From contig ML682231.1 of the NCBI GenBank assembly GCA_007922195.1, positions 663,948-727,947 on the forward strand: 64,000 bases of DNA. Reading direction: 5' to 3'. Below are positions 24,232 to 35,679 of the stretch, piece by piece (positions within the stretch are counted from its first letter, which is position 1; each line of letters opens with the position of its first letter). The translations under genes and the position numbers were made by a program. Origin of the DNA: Podocnemis expansa (lineage: Eukaryota > Chordata > Testudines > Podocnemididae). The notes beneath the pieces were generated by a model that saw only the letters and a program-made list of their open reading frames with translations, had not been told where the DNA came from and ran no database searches.

Positions 24232-24362
24232 GCATCAAAATCAAATCAAAATCAAATCAAATCATAGGGCTGGAAGGGACCTCGTGAGGTCATCGAGTCC
24301 AACCCCCTGGGAATTGAACCCAGGACCTTCTGCATGTTAAGCAGAGGTGTTAGCCACTAAGA
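24232..24362 (-). mobile_element. tRNA-Val-like SINE with CR1 tail, reverse
   Basis: The most complete tRNA SINE in the window. On the minus strand it reads 'ttagtggctaacacctct' (A-box region, 24349-24360), then 'gcttaacatgcagaagg' and the B box GGTTCAATTCC (24310-24320). This spacing matches a tRNA, and the anticodon position reads AAC as in tRNA-Val. The CR1-type tail 'gggttggactcgatgacctc' follows, then a (TTTGATTTGA)-type end repeat at 24238-24265. Confidence 0.8.
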
Positions 24363-25913
24363 ATATTACAATTATTTTGTTCAGATGCAGTTATTTTTGT
24401 TAGATTAGTTATTCATACTGTTGTCATCTAAAGACCAGATTACTGCAATTCTCTATATGCACCAACCTACTAGTTGAGACATGTTTGTTGTCAAAGAGAT
24501 TGTATTATATCTGTACATCGTAATCCACTTTTTTCAATGCTAATTCAACATGCTGGCTTTGACATGTGAAGTACAATAGGGTTTGATTATATAAGAAACC
24601 ATCTCCCTCCTCAGAAGATACCATAGCATTTGATCAGACGAGTCACTCAAACTAATGTACCTATCCTAATATAAATGGGAGGATCTGATGGCATGGCATT
24701 TTTATTGAGAGAGTCTTCCAGCCCTCAAGAAATACTTCCACCTTAGTATGACAGATCCAAACTTTTCTGACTATCAAGAAAGACTGCAAAGCTCATCTGT
24801 CCTGCTGGGCTTTCAAGACAGGCTCTGATTGGAGGAAGGTCATGAACTAAAAGGGAGTTAAATGGGTTAGTTTACTATAGGCTTACTTTCTCCATTAACA
24901 TAGTGATATTCTCTGTAGAGTGTTCCTAGCAGTGTGGGGCACGTCAACAGATAGAATCATGAAAATAATGAGGGGATGCAAAAAACAAATCTCAACTGTT
25001 CCTTCCAAAGAATGGGTGAGAGTGTGAGATATTAGCCAGTGGGGTCAAAAACCTGTGTGAATTAAGACAGGTGGGCCTTTAACAAGCCATGGAAGGGCAT
25101 AAGGTGGGTATTATTGGTTTCATTTTTCTTAACTGAGAATTAGCTTTCAACAGTTTGTGAAACCCTTCTCTAGAGTGAGTTTTGTAGTGGTATTTAATCT
25201 AGGAATAGTCCTAGAGCAAGGGACGGGTGCATTTCAAAAGGGTCTAAATAAACATTCCTGTTATATAAAATTAAGGATTTTGTTCAACAAACTGATAGAA
25301 CAACAAATCTTAGAACTTTAGAACTCAACAGGAGCTGACACCTGTCTTCATTTGAACCAGGAATTAGCCATTAAAACAGGTTTTATTATTATTATTTTAA
25401 CTATAGTTTATGACAACTTAGAAGTTCAAAATTAAATGTGTTGCCTTGATAAAGTTTTCCTCCCCTCATTCACTGCCTCTAAACTCAGGAAGTCATTATA
25501 GGAATAATGATGAATGCAGCTGACATGTTAGATAAGACAAGATAAGATAATTAAATCATTTATTCTAGGAAAAAATATGAAGAGATACATTATCCACAGA
25601 CATAGCTAATTTTTTTTTACTTGCCTCATACTTTGGGAAATATTGGACTTCTTTATTTTATAGCATAGTTTAAAGGAACGGAGACCAATATGCACACAAA
25701 ACCATGTGTCAAGATTAAACTTGGGCCCTTAGAAATAGACCCTAAGTAACCTGGGCTGGAAAAATAAAAAAAGAAAATCACCGCATATGGATAATATACT
25801 TTTCACTGATCTGATTAGTTATATTTTGTATTCACACACCCATTTCAGAGTTCATGTTCTTGCATACTCTGTCTCATTTCCAAGAGCACAAAGCTCAGAG
25901 TTGTTTCACTTAC
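24363..25913. other. MYO16 intron, downstream of the ankyrin exon
   Basis: Starts at the GTAAGT donor (25913-25908 on the minus strand). No further exon was recognised toward position 1, so this intron is at least 25.9 kb long if the next exon lies outside the window. Confidence 0.6.
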
Positions 25914-26057
25914 CAACAACAGGAGCAGGACAATATCAGGGTTATCACATGCACAAGCTACATGGACTGATGTCCAAAAATCCTCATCCTGATGATTTAC
26001 ATTGACTCCTCTGTCAATCAGAATTTCTGCAGCAAAGGTATTATCATAGCGAGCACA
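25914..26057 (-). CDS. MYO16: MYO16 exon, ankyrin-repeat segment (48 codons)
   Basis: Internal exon of unconventional myosin XVI, an actin motor whose N-terminal ankyrin repeats bind protein phosphatase 1 catalytic subunits and which functions mainly in neurons. The minus strand reads from CARYDN to a run of leucines. It includes '[17 protein letters not shown]' and '[14 protein letters not shown]', which I recognise as the second and third ankyrin repeats of MYO16. The acceptor is 'ctctcttccag' at 26058-26068 with a pyrimidine tract, and the donor is gtaagtg after 25914. The exon is 144 bp, starts and ends in phase 0, and continues exactly from the exon at 32319-32389. One oddity is that the repeat hairpin reads WTSVHVA instead of the usual TPLH/TPMH pattern. 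No stop or frameshift is present. Confidence 0.9.
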
Positions 26058-26130
26058 CTGGAAGAGAGAAGTAAAGATTAGATTGAGGGCTTAGCTCAAG
26101 ATACAATTGAATTCATCAGCATACTTTTTC

Positions 26131-26315
26131 CAAAGCTAACAAAGAGCCTGGTGGCACTTTTAGACTAAGTCTACACTTTTAGGCTACGTCTACACCATTT
26201 CATGAGACTCTTGAAAATGGAGAGAAAGCAGTATAGGAAGGAGGAATAAAAGCAGTGCACTCCTTGTTTGTTTTGCTGAACTAGACTAACACAGTAACCC
26301 TTTCAGTACTTTCAA
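26131..26315 (-). mobile_element. Hairpin element copy F carrying TIR-element debris
   Basis: Family sequences lie at both ends: 'aacaaagagcctggtggcac' on the left, and 'gcactccttgtttgttttgc' then 'tgaactagactaacacagta' on the right in reverse head orientation. The centre has two copies of a 'gtctacac' motif ('agtctacacttttaggctac' at 26167), like the ends of the Harbinger-like MITEs. It is probably a rearranged nested insertion. Confidence 0.5.
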
Positions 26316-27829
26316 TTTGTGGTTTTCTCTACATAACTCAGAAGTTGACAAGACAACATACTGAAAGTTAAGCTTCTATTTCTACAGAGGGATTAAGGAT
26401 CCATGGAAATAAGCTCTATGACATGAAGGTGGTACATACTGTCTGTGTAGGATCCACAAGGTTCCCTATGGCCCTGGAATTGAACTACACCAAATTTGCT
26501 GAAGGCAGGACCTTCCACAGCTACAGAGGGAGAAGAATTTATTCTTGATTGTATTACATCATTCCAAACCAGACCTCTGATTTTTAAGAATGTTCACATG
26601 TAACAAATTTTAAATAGGACTGCACAGCTCCAGGCATTAATTATGGGTTACAAAGCCCTTTGACTCTACTTCATCTGGTTTTTGAAAAACAGCTCAGATG
26701 TGTAGCACCAAAATTAAAATAAATACTGGTCTCTATTTGTTCAGTGGCCTTTGTGAAATGTTAGTCCCCTACATACAGCAAAAGTTACCAATTGTAATTA
26801 GCTTTCTTCTTAGACAAGGTGGTCACCGACTGGGTATGCAAAAGAAACAATCCTGTACCTTCCACAGATGAACACTCCAGATGAAAATATGAAAGAACAG
26901 TTTAGAGCTTGAATCATCATCAATGGCAGTCAGATGAAAATTTAGCACTCTTGAAATCCCACCTTCTACTCCCAGTTTAAAAGCACATTAATATAGTAGT
27001 CTGGTGAAATTCAAATAGTACTTTTAGTTCAGCACTTTGTACAATCTTTATTAAACAGACAGCCTTTTTTGGAACAGGGGAAACATGGAGAAAAGAAAAA
27101 AATCAGTTCATATTGTGAGCAACTTCTGAATTACATTTCACGGTGTAAAAAAAACAAGAAATATGGTGGTAATTTTAAAGACTATTTATTTATGCTGAAC
27201 TAGACTAACTTGATTTCATGGTAAATATATTTATAGTTTGAGTGAGCAGATCTCATGCTCACAGGAAGAGATTCACAAGGATCATCCTTTTCCCTTGCAT
27301 ATAGATTACTTCACAATTTTAAAAAGGAGTGTAAAGGATCTAAGGGAATGATTTTTTTTTTAAAGTGCCAAATTACTGATTTTTTAATAAAAATCTTGAA
27401 ATAAAGCTGGCTGCTCTATTTGTACCATGGCTGCTCCCTAGATATATTTGAACTATGTATAAATGAGGGTCAGATCTGGGTCACACTAAAGTCAATGTGT
27501 ATTTTGTCATTAACTCCAAGGGGAATCAGGATTTGCATGAAAATGAATTAATACCACTCACTTAACTGAATCAACAGTTTGCATATTCTGCAGAATATAG
27601 TGGCTCTCGCTGCCTGGAGTTATCACTTCTTTTGGAATTAAGTGTTAACTTAGGTAGAGACCAGTCCCAGTAGAGACCTACTAAATGTAATTTGGTATGA
27701 TGTGTTAAGCTCAAAAACCAGATTACAGTACACAGAAAGCTACAGTTAAAAAGTGAGTGGTCCAGTTGCCACAGAGAAACTTAAATCCTGAGAGATGGTT
27801 CATTTTAAAATGTGAGTGGGACAGCTAGC
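26316..27829. other. MYO16 intron, no feature recognised
   Basis: AT-rich intronic sequence between the two MYO16 exons. No additional splice-bounded open stretch was seen. Confidence 0.5.
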
Positions 27830-27832
27830 TTA

Positions 27833-28224
27833 GGGTATGTCTACACTTAAAGTTACACTACACTTTTATTAAGTCAACTTAAGCATTTCCTTAAGTTGAC
27901 TAAAGAAAAGCTTAAGCTGATTTACCACCACCTACTTTTAGGTTGACCTAGTTCCCATTGGAGCCTTGACCAGGGCAGCAGGGGAATCCCTAACTTTGGA
28001 GCCCCAGCTGGGGAGCCTACATGGCTCCCTTGTCCCTGGGAGCCCCAGCTTCCCTTCCACCTGGAGCCATGGCTTCCCTTTGCAGCTGCAGCTCTCCATC
28101 CACCTAGCCAGTGGACTTAAGCATCTTGTGTAGACACTAAGTCGACTTCAAAAGGTCACTATAAAGTCAACTGTTAATTCACCTTGACAAAGTCACAATT
28201 AATTTAACAAGTGTAGACATAGCC
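27833..28224. mobile_element. PIF/Harbinger-like MITE in MYO16 intron
   Basis: A 392-bp element with TIRs 'gggtatgtctacactta' (left) and 'ggctatgtctacacttg' (right, reverse complement). TTA stands on both sides (27830-27832 and 28225-28227). Subterminal 'aagtcaacttaag' palindromes flank a GC-rich core with 'gagccccagct' repeats (27960-28110). It has no coding capacity. Confidence 0.75.
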
Positions 28225-28227
28225 TTA

Positions 28228-31149
28228 GAAGACACATTGCCTTTGGAGTGTTTACTTCAGCCAAGAGTTTCAGCTGTGCTTAGTAAATTGAAGCAGTCAG
28301 TTCTCTGAGTGCCCAACTCAATGCATCTTGAAGGTGCATCATTTCAAGCAGGCTGTTGCTCACCAGTTCACATATTTCAGGCCTTTTTAAGATGCCTTGA
28401 GTTGGAAACTATAGAGCACTCATAGCTTTCAAAAAATCTTGACCTAGAACTTTTGTAGCTAGTTCCTAAATCATACAGGGTGAGATGAATAAGGAAAAAC
28501 AGTATTACAAAGCCAGAGAAGAACTTCCCCCCCCCCTCACTTTTCCTTTTTCTTCTGGTTTGCTAAGAGATAGAACACAAAACCAATCAGTATAAATTGC
28601 ATGAAGACGGGCACCACTGCACTGGTGGATCAGCAGCATGAATAAAAGCCACAGCATACAGGAATGGGTAAAAACTATAGAATTATGTTGGGAAGGGAGC
28701 TGGAAGTCCATACACAGGAACAGTCAGTCTAATAGTTTACACTGCACCTGCAATAAGTATGTAATAATGCTGTTGTGCTCTGTAAAATGGGAAACATGTC
28801 TCTCTAAATCACAATGAAACAACAGTATATTTTTAGGGAGACTAATGCCCGTCTCTGTTATGCTCATAAGGCCATATTGAATACACCAGGGTTATAGTGA
28901 TATAACAAATGTGAGCCCAAGTATCTAAACTTAGACAATTTTAGAACTTAGCCTAACAGCTATGGTAGCTTACCTGGAGTTACTCAGTTTCAAGAAAAAG
29001 TGAGCATGAAGCATGGTTACTAATGGTGACATTCCTGACCCTACAGAAGTCAATGGAAATTTTGCAACTGACTTCAAAGGCAGCAAGATTTTTTTCCCCT
29101 AGAAAGAAGTACTGTACAGTAGTTACTAAACTCTTGATTTACCACATAGATTACAAATAAATTTAAGTTGTAGTTTTTCAATAATATTTTCCTTATTGTG
29201 CAAATGAAGGTACATGTTGGCACAAAGTTGGGACAACACTTTGTGGACTCCACATTTGAAAACTGCAGATATTAAGAAATAATCATCTACACTCATCTCT
29301 CTCCCTTAAAACAGTTCTTCTGCAAAGTCTTTCAGTGATAACCCATCACCTATATAGACTACTACAAACAAAAATCAGAGCTTTAAGTTGTCCTTTGTCC
29401 TGCTCATCAAGCTTGGATTGTGCCACCTGTGTTTAACAAAGGGGTCAAACATGCTTTCTTACTTCCACTAGTAGAACCACTCTTTTTTTTAAACGGATAA
29501 TTTGCACACAAGATTTGGCCATTAAACTGTAAATTGTCTGGGTCACAGAGAGGCAAACCTTTGTGTATGTTAAAGCAAATATTGTGAACACTCAAATACA
29601 AAAAATATTTTCAAATCCAGCATAAATTTGAAACCTTTAATGCCACTTAGGTTTTGTAAAGCTTCCTGAATCAGAAGTAGTACACAGAGATGATTTCCTG
29701 TAGCACAAGTCACCTTCAGTTCTACCACATCTCACTTCCAGCTGTCAAGAAAATGAATGGTGCTGCCCAAGGAACAAAGGGTGTGGGTTGTACAAGGAAC
29801 TGCTGACATAACTAAACTCAGTTGGAAATTTTCTGTCAAAACATATTTGACAGAAAATGTAGTTTCCACAACAATTGAACCTCTCTTTGAATCCCCCCCC
29901 CCCCCAAATTTCTGATGGCAAAATCTAAACAAGAGATTTTGGGTTGGTTCAGTTGGAATATTTCAGTTTTGTGAGCTGACCCAAAATGTTTCAAGTCAGT
30001 TCCTTAATAAGCTTCATTTCCTACTGTGGCTAATAGCCTAACAGTCATTGTAAATAAGGCCTCTATTTTCTCTTATGGGCTGGCCTCTGTGGTTGCACTA
30101 CATCTGTCATGATGCAGTGCCGATTCTCCTCTAAGCAAGCCACATTGTGCACCATTGGAGACTCTACTGTTTCTCCACATGTGACCCATCAGACAGGCGC
30201 TTCCTGGTGATGGAACTGGGGGATTGCTCAAGTGGTTGCCCAATCTGGGGGGGGGGGGGGGGGGATATGCTCCATCTTTTCTAGACCTACATTCTGAGTT
30301 TAGGTCCAGGACCTCAGCATTCTGGCTGAATCCTTGCTGTCTCCCCCCCCCCCACACACACACACCTTCTGGGGTATAGACCAATCTAGGCTGGCTCACT
30401 TAACATCAGTGGCAGCCATTAGTTCAGGTGCTGTCCACTGGCAGCCAGGGGGAGGTGGGAAAGACCCAGGCCCACCCACTTCTCCAAGTCCCACCCCAGG
30501 GATCCTATGCATCCTGACTGGGCTACACCTCAACTCCCAAGTCTGTCCATCCACAACCTACCTAGTCACCATGGCCATATCCCCACCTCCTCAGGTACCA
30601 CCTTTCTACCTTTGTATCAGGGTTTGGGCTGAGCCTCAGCAGTCAACAGCAAGATGTCCTTGGTTCTGGTCCTGCTGCCAAGCTGACAGCCTCTTTCCTC
30701 CCTGCTCCAGAGCTGCGACTACAGTCAGGTTATATCCAGGCTTTCTGGCCCTGGCTGGCCTAGCAGCTATCTTTTGCAGGGCTGTTAACCCCTTCCATAC
30801 CAGAAGGGGGCAAGTACCCCACTACAGAGGTACCCGGCTGGGGATGCATCAGAGAAGACATAGTCCTGCCAGCAAGCCTGGCTAATAGAAAAGCATGAGA
30901 ATGTGAGGTTCCCATGAGGCAATTCATCTCAACAGGAAAATGCAGCTTCATGCTGAACTGACTGCAAATGAAACATTTCACTCTGTTCACATTGAAATAT
31001 TTTATGAATATTCCATTCCTTTTTAAAAAAAATTGACAATTTCAACTTTTGTGCAGGTTTGAGATAAAAAGAAGTGTTGCAATATTGGAATTGCCCACTG
31101 GAAGGGAATTCTGCATTTCTCTTAGCTATAAGAATCAGAGCTCTATAAA
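28228..31149. other. MYO16 intron with a GC-rich block
   Basis: AT-rich to about 30.06 kb, then GC-richer to about 30.89 kb, with a G run (30246-30263), a C run and (CA)n around 30344-30364. A plus-strand open stretch of 183 codons from 30334 is proline- and low-complexity-rich and has no recognisable domain. I regard it as non-coding. The block may be part of an unrecognised repeat. Confidence 0.4.
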
Positions 31150-31150
31150 G

Positions 31151-31726
31151 TCAGCAATTCAACCTACAGCTGCCTCCCTGAAACAGAACCTCCACATAGT
31201 TTATAGGCCACTGCATCCACAGGGACATTTCAAGTCTACTCTGTAAAATGGATGAAGATGAATACAATTTATTTTGATATTGGAGACTCCAGTTACTACC
31301 TTCATTGTTTGAACATGAAGGAGTAGCACCATTAGTCATGGAATTGATTCCATTAGATTTATATGGATTGCTTGCACTAGAACTATGTGATTTAAACTCT
31401 GATTTACAATTAAAACTACCCTCAATATGATGGGCATGGCGTTTTCTGGCTTTTTTAAGCACACTAGAAAACCTGGTCTGGCTCACATGAACATTTCCCT
31501 GACATTTGTGAACCTACTGAGAGAATCTGGGCAAATTAACAATATTGTATGAAAAACAGGCAAAACTTGGCATGCTCTCCTGAGCATTTGGGACATTTGA
31601 TGCTATCCTTAAGGAAAAGGACAGGTGCCCTGCAATCCCAGGTGGGTCAAAATTAAAAACCATGGCATCCATAGCAGCGCCCAGGAAGGGAAAAAACAGA
31701 GCTCCAACACTGCTGTGGGTCCTCAA
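31151..31726 (-). pseudogene. Unexplained coding-like stretch with one in-frame stop
   Basis: On the minus strand one frame stays open from about 31726 to 31151 (about 190 codons) except for a single TAG near 31516. The upstream half includes 'FNFDPPGIAGHLSFSL'. The downstream half has a basic patch 'LKKARKRHAHH' followed by a Ser/Asn-rich tail 'NPYKSNGINSMTNGA'. It looks more protein-like than the neighbouring intron. I do not recognise the family, see no poly(A) tail or target duplication, and cannot exclude chance. It could be a retropseudogene fragment or a transposon ORF. It is not a MYO16 exon as far as I can tell. Confidence 0.3.
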
Positions 31727-32318
31727 TTGTCATTCTGTATTTCACAGTAATGATAAGTTACACAATACTAGCATATTTGATATATTTTTCTCTCTCCCTT
31801 GATTATATGGTGTATGAAACCCCCCCCCCTTTCCTTTAGTCGCTTAATCTGATATACAAACAGCTACGGTGACCTAAATGCAGATACTGTGTTAGATTTC
31901 TATTTGTAAGAGATGAATACTGGAAGAAAATCAAAAAGAAGGAATGACATCAGTTAAACTGAAGGTTATTTCCCCACCTCCACCCTGGAAAGAGGTCTTT
32001 GAAACATTACATTTCTCCATCTGGGCAAGCAGGGAATTTTTCTCTTGTTCTTACTTACTGTGCAGATAATTTATAAATAAAACATCTGACTGGATTTTGC
32101 TAGTAACTCTCCTTACTACATGATACATCCCTCCATAAGCCTTTTGAGCGTTACCATGTATTTCATGTGAACAACTGCGTACAGTCATAATCACCATGGA
32201 GTGCTGTGTAGATAAAGTTATTGTTAAATCTTTTTTATTATTAATATGCCCAATATGCTAGTCAGTATCCTGCCATATTTATTCACAATCACTAACACTA
32301 ATCTTCAATCATTCTTAC

Positions 32319-32389
32319 CAGATGGAGCAAGGAGCCTCCTGAGGAAATAAGAGTGTGAGGGTCTGCACCATCCTTTAGTAGCCGTAGCA
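32319..32389 (-). CDS. MYO16: MYO16 exon, first ankyrin-repeat segment (71 bp)
   Basis: Internal exon of myosin XVI, immediately upstream of the exon at 25914-26057. On the minus strand, after two bases completing a split codon, it reads [13 protein letters not shown] and then [10 protein letters not shown]. This is the first ankyrin repeat in the MYO16 N-terminal domain, which forms a phosphatase-1 docking module. The acceptor is 'cttttgatatttcag' (32390 upward) with a strong pyrimidine tract, and the donor is gtaagaa after 32319. The exon ends in phase 0, joining LHL directly to CARYDN of the next exon, as in an uninterrupted ankyrin solenoid. The upstream coding exon was not found by eye to 64000, implying an intron of at least 31.6 kb. 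Confidence 0.9.
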
Positions 32390-35199
32390 CTGAAATATCA
32401 AAAGAAAAAAGGAGAAAATTAAATGCAGCAACGCACCCAGTCCTGAACGCTTAATAGCTTGATTTTTCCATCATCTTCATTAACAGATTTGATAATATAT
32501 GTAAGCCTCTGAGAAAACATTTGTAAAATCTATCATATCAGCATTTTCTATCATTAATTTTCATGGCTAGATTTGGCAGGTCAGGACCTTCGATAATGGT
32601 GTTAATGATGAGCAATATCAAGGACTTCTCTAGAGTGCAGTTGTGTATCTGTGGTGCTGAACATGGGATATTCCATAACAAGGTAAAAGTCACCCGATTA
32701 GACCATGTACAGAACACAGCTAACTGATTTTATTGTGTTCTGCAGGGTTCCCAGGAGAACAAGATGCTTTTCCACTAAATGATTGAAACTGGTGTTCATA
32801 ACTTATATTGTCTGAAATTAATCGTCATGCCACAGCTACACGAAGTGAATTCCATTCAACCTCTGTAATGCATTGTCTGATCACTGATGCAGCATAATTC
32901 CTGAAACAATTTTTGGGGCCACATTCTGCTCTCAGTTACATAGGACAAACTCCTTTCAAATGAACTCAGGCATTTAATTCAGAGCAAATGACAGCCCTGC
33001 ATATTGGTGCTCAGTCAGGAATGAGAATTCTTTATTCTTTTTCCTTGGCCTCTGTGACTTTTATAACCTTTTCACTTGGAATTCAGGAACTGACTCACTC
33101 ACTCAGTGTTCATTTTGGAGAAAGACTGAATAATGAAAAGACCAGACATTATTATAGGAATTCACCCCTTTGTGCTAACTAACTGGCATAAAAAGCCCAC
33201 AAGGCCCTCATCCCGGCAAATACCCACAGCACAGAGGCCTTCAGAAGCAAAGCTGGTCCCACAGCCTCATCAGGAGGCCTGAGTGCAGAAGTAGTACTAT
33301 GATGAGCCAACGCTATGATGAAGCCTCAGTTCCATTCGCCTGCAACGGTTTCTAGTAGAGAAGCACACAAGTTAAGACCGCTTTTAGGGCTGTCAATCCC
33401 TGAACAGGAAAGTTGAAAACCTCTTCCCCTGTTTCTCTGCAATGATACACGTGCCTTCTTCAATATAAAGAATTGTGAACTGCATAGATTATTACAAGCA
33501 ACTACTGAAAGAGATGTAGTTGCCTGTGACAGCCCATATTTCCCTCTGTGGTCCAGTAAGAGTACCCACTCTACACTAATGGCTCCCTAGCAGACACCAC
33601 TTTTGGGTGAAGACCTGCATCTCTCTCCCCCCTTGTGACTAGGGTTTTTGGGGCTGCACAGTTCCCTGCTTAAGCAAGCTCGACTGCCTAACCAGGCCAC
33701 AGTCTGTGCACTGCTAACTCTTTGAAGGTTATGAACAACAATTGCCAGCTGTTATAAGTTACCACACAGCACTTTCTAAACAAACATTTATTCATAAATT
33801 GAAAGTGATATAAATAAAACACATGAAAAAATAAAAAGACCCCCCCCCCACACACACACACACACTAAATAGCTTAACAGAAGCCCCCGATCTCAAACTC
33901 CTGTCCTCTGCCAAATGGGTCGAAGGACTGATATGTGCCAAAGACTGCCACCCTTGGACAGAAGATCCTGTCCATTTGCTGTATCAGACAGAAGGCTTCA
34001 AGTCAGTTTAAGGTCAGACTATATATCCAAGAGTCCTTTCTGTGTCTGTTAGTCTCTAGAGAATCCAGTTTGAACTAGTATAGGTCAGCTTCTCCAAGTC
34101 ATGGTAACTCCTTGGAAGTGTTACAGCCTGATTCATTTTTCCTAATTATTCTCCTCTGTTCCTGGTTGCATGAATGCTGTAGTCACATTCCTGCACAGAA
34201 CTGCATACAACACATGGCTCACAATGATACATAAACAACGTAGTGGGAGTCCTAAAGTATGTTACAGGAAATTGCCAAGACTTGAACTCCTGCTTTCCTA
34301 TTCAGTACACTTCCCACAAGCCAAGAGATGTTGAAACAAATAGGCAAGCATGACCTTGGATCATGGCAAGGGTATTGGAGCATTCACAAAGCTAAATGCT
34401 AGTGATGAACCTGTTAGAGCATATGGGCAAACAGGATGTTTTTTTCCCCAGAGGTTTATAACTTAGCCAGGTCTTAGTGGATTTCCATGGGACAATTCTG
34501 CTTTAGCTTTTCTAATGGGCAATTTGATGTACCTGCTACAAACTATAGAAGCACTAGAGGTATTGAAAGTGGTCAGATGTGTTTTCTCTTTGTTTGGTAG
34601 GTTGCCTTAAACAAAAGCAGTTTTCACTAGCTTTGTTTTGCTTTATTCTGTTTCCCCCTAGAAAACATAACCAAGAGTGGGTGACCCATTTCATAAATGA
34701 ATCCAAGATGTACTCCAGATACAGAAAATTTCAGCTAAAACACAAGTACATTCAGTAACATTATGGTGAAAAAACAGTGTACAGTGGGAAGAGCTGCTAC
34801 ATGCTCCACTTTAAAAAAAAAAGCCACCACACATTAAAAGGTATGTATTTTGAATTAACTAATCAAAAGTCAACTACAATAATATATTCAGCTCCATGTT
34901 TCATTTTACGCATTGAAAGTCACCCTCATATAAATTCACACCTGAAGAATAACCCCATGGTACTACTTCCTTTGCTTTTTTATTTACATAATTGCAAAAG
35001 GGCTTTGCTTTCTGGCAAACACAGTTTTGTCAGCTAAATACTCTTAGAATCTATTATTCTTGGCACTGGCACTGAATCGGGAATCAGAACACTGAGTAAT
35101 ATGGATATAATGGACAGTGTTACAATTGCCAAAGAAAATGGAGACTAAGGGGAACATATTTATACTTGCCATAAACTTCGCAAAAGTGAAAGAATAGAG

Positions 35200-35201
<2 letters not shown>
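32390..35201. other. MYO16 intron, no gene recognised
   Basis: AT-rich intron. A stretch at about 33530-33900 has a different texture ('ctgtgacagcccatatttcc', then a C run and (CA)n at 33841-33866) and may be an LTR or other old repeat, but ends could not be defined. Confidence 0.4.
33841..33866. repeat. C run plus (CA)n microsatellite
   Basis: Nine C followed by about nine CA dinucleotides. Confidence 0.9.

Positions 35202-35238
<37 letters not shown>
35202..35238. repeat. (AC)n microsatellite
   Basis: About 18 uninterrupted AC repeats; likely polymorphic. Confidence 0.95.
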
Positions 35239-35240
<2 letters not shown>

Positions 35241-35271
35241 CTTCTTTCTCTCATAAAATGAGTCCAGTGAT

Positions 35272-35668
35272 AAGGGCCAGCTCTAGCCATGAGCTAATGA
35301 GGCACTGGCTTGGTGCTCCGCTGTTTAGGGGCAGCCCAGAAGCCAGATCCTGCACTCCTGCTGCTCCCCTGAGCCATCCACACTGCTCCCAGGGGCAGAG
35401 AGGGCCAACATGTGGGGCAGACTCTGCTCTCTTGCCCTGCCTCTGGGCTGGCCTCACTGTCCCTAGGGCAAAACAGCTAGCTCAGTGGAGGGGCAGGGGA
35501 GCATAGCCCAGCCTCTGGGCTAATCCACTCTGCCACTGAGCTCTCTGTTCACTGTCCTCAGGTGGCAGGGAGGGGCAAGCCAGCCCAGAGTGGAGGCCAA
35601 GATCTGCCCCACCCCCCAGGGGGCACAAAAGCTAGCTCGGGGTGCCACAACCCCTTGAAATGGCCCTG
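35272..35668. mobile_element. hAT-like non-autonomous element, GC-rich
   Basis: A 397-bp GC-rich element. The left end is AAGGGCCAGCTCTAG, and the right end reverse-complements to CAGGGCCATTTCAAG. A perfect 8-bp duplication CCAGTGAT lies at 35264-35271 and 35669-35676. The 8-bp duplication and CAGGG-type end fit the hAT superfamily. The core is rich in 'cagcccag' and 'gggctggc' phrases. Open stretches in it are compositional, with no transposase. Confidence 0.8.
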
Positions 35669-35679
35669 CCAGTGATTAA

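Noticed and set aside
30246..30263. G run as a functional G-quadruplex element
   Set aside because: A single uninterrupted homopolymer, similar to other C/G runs here (29893, 33841, 42383); more likely low-complexity slippage with uncertain length.
30334..30885. 183-codon plus-strand open frame
   Set aside because: Pro/Ser-rich, begins in a C/CA low-complexity run, has no domain and lies in a GC-rich stretch where stops are rare by composition.
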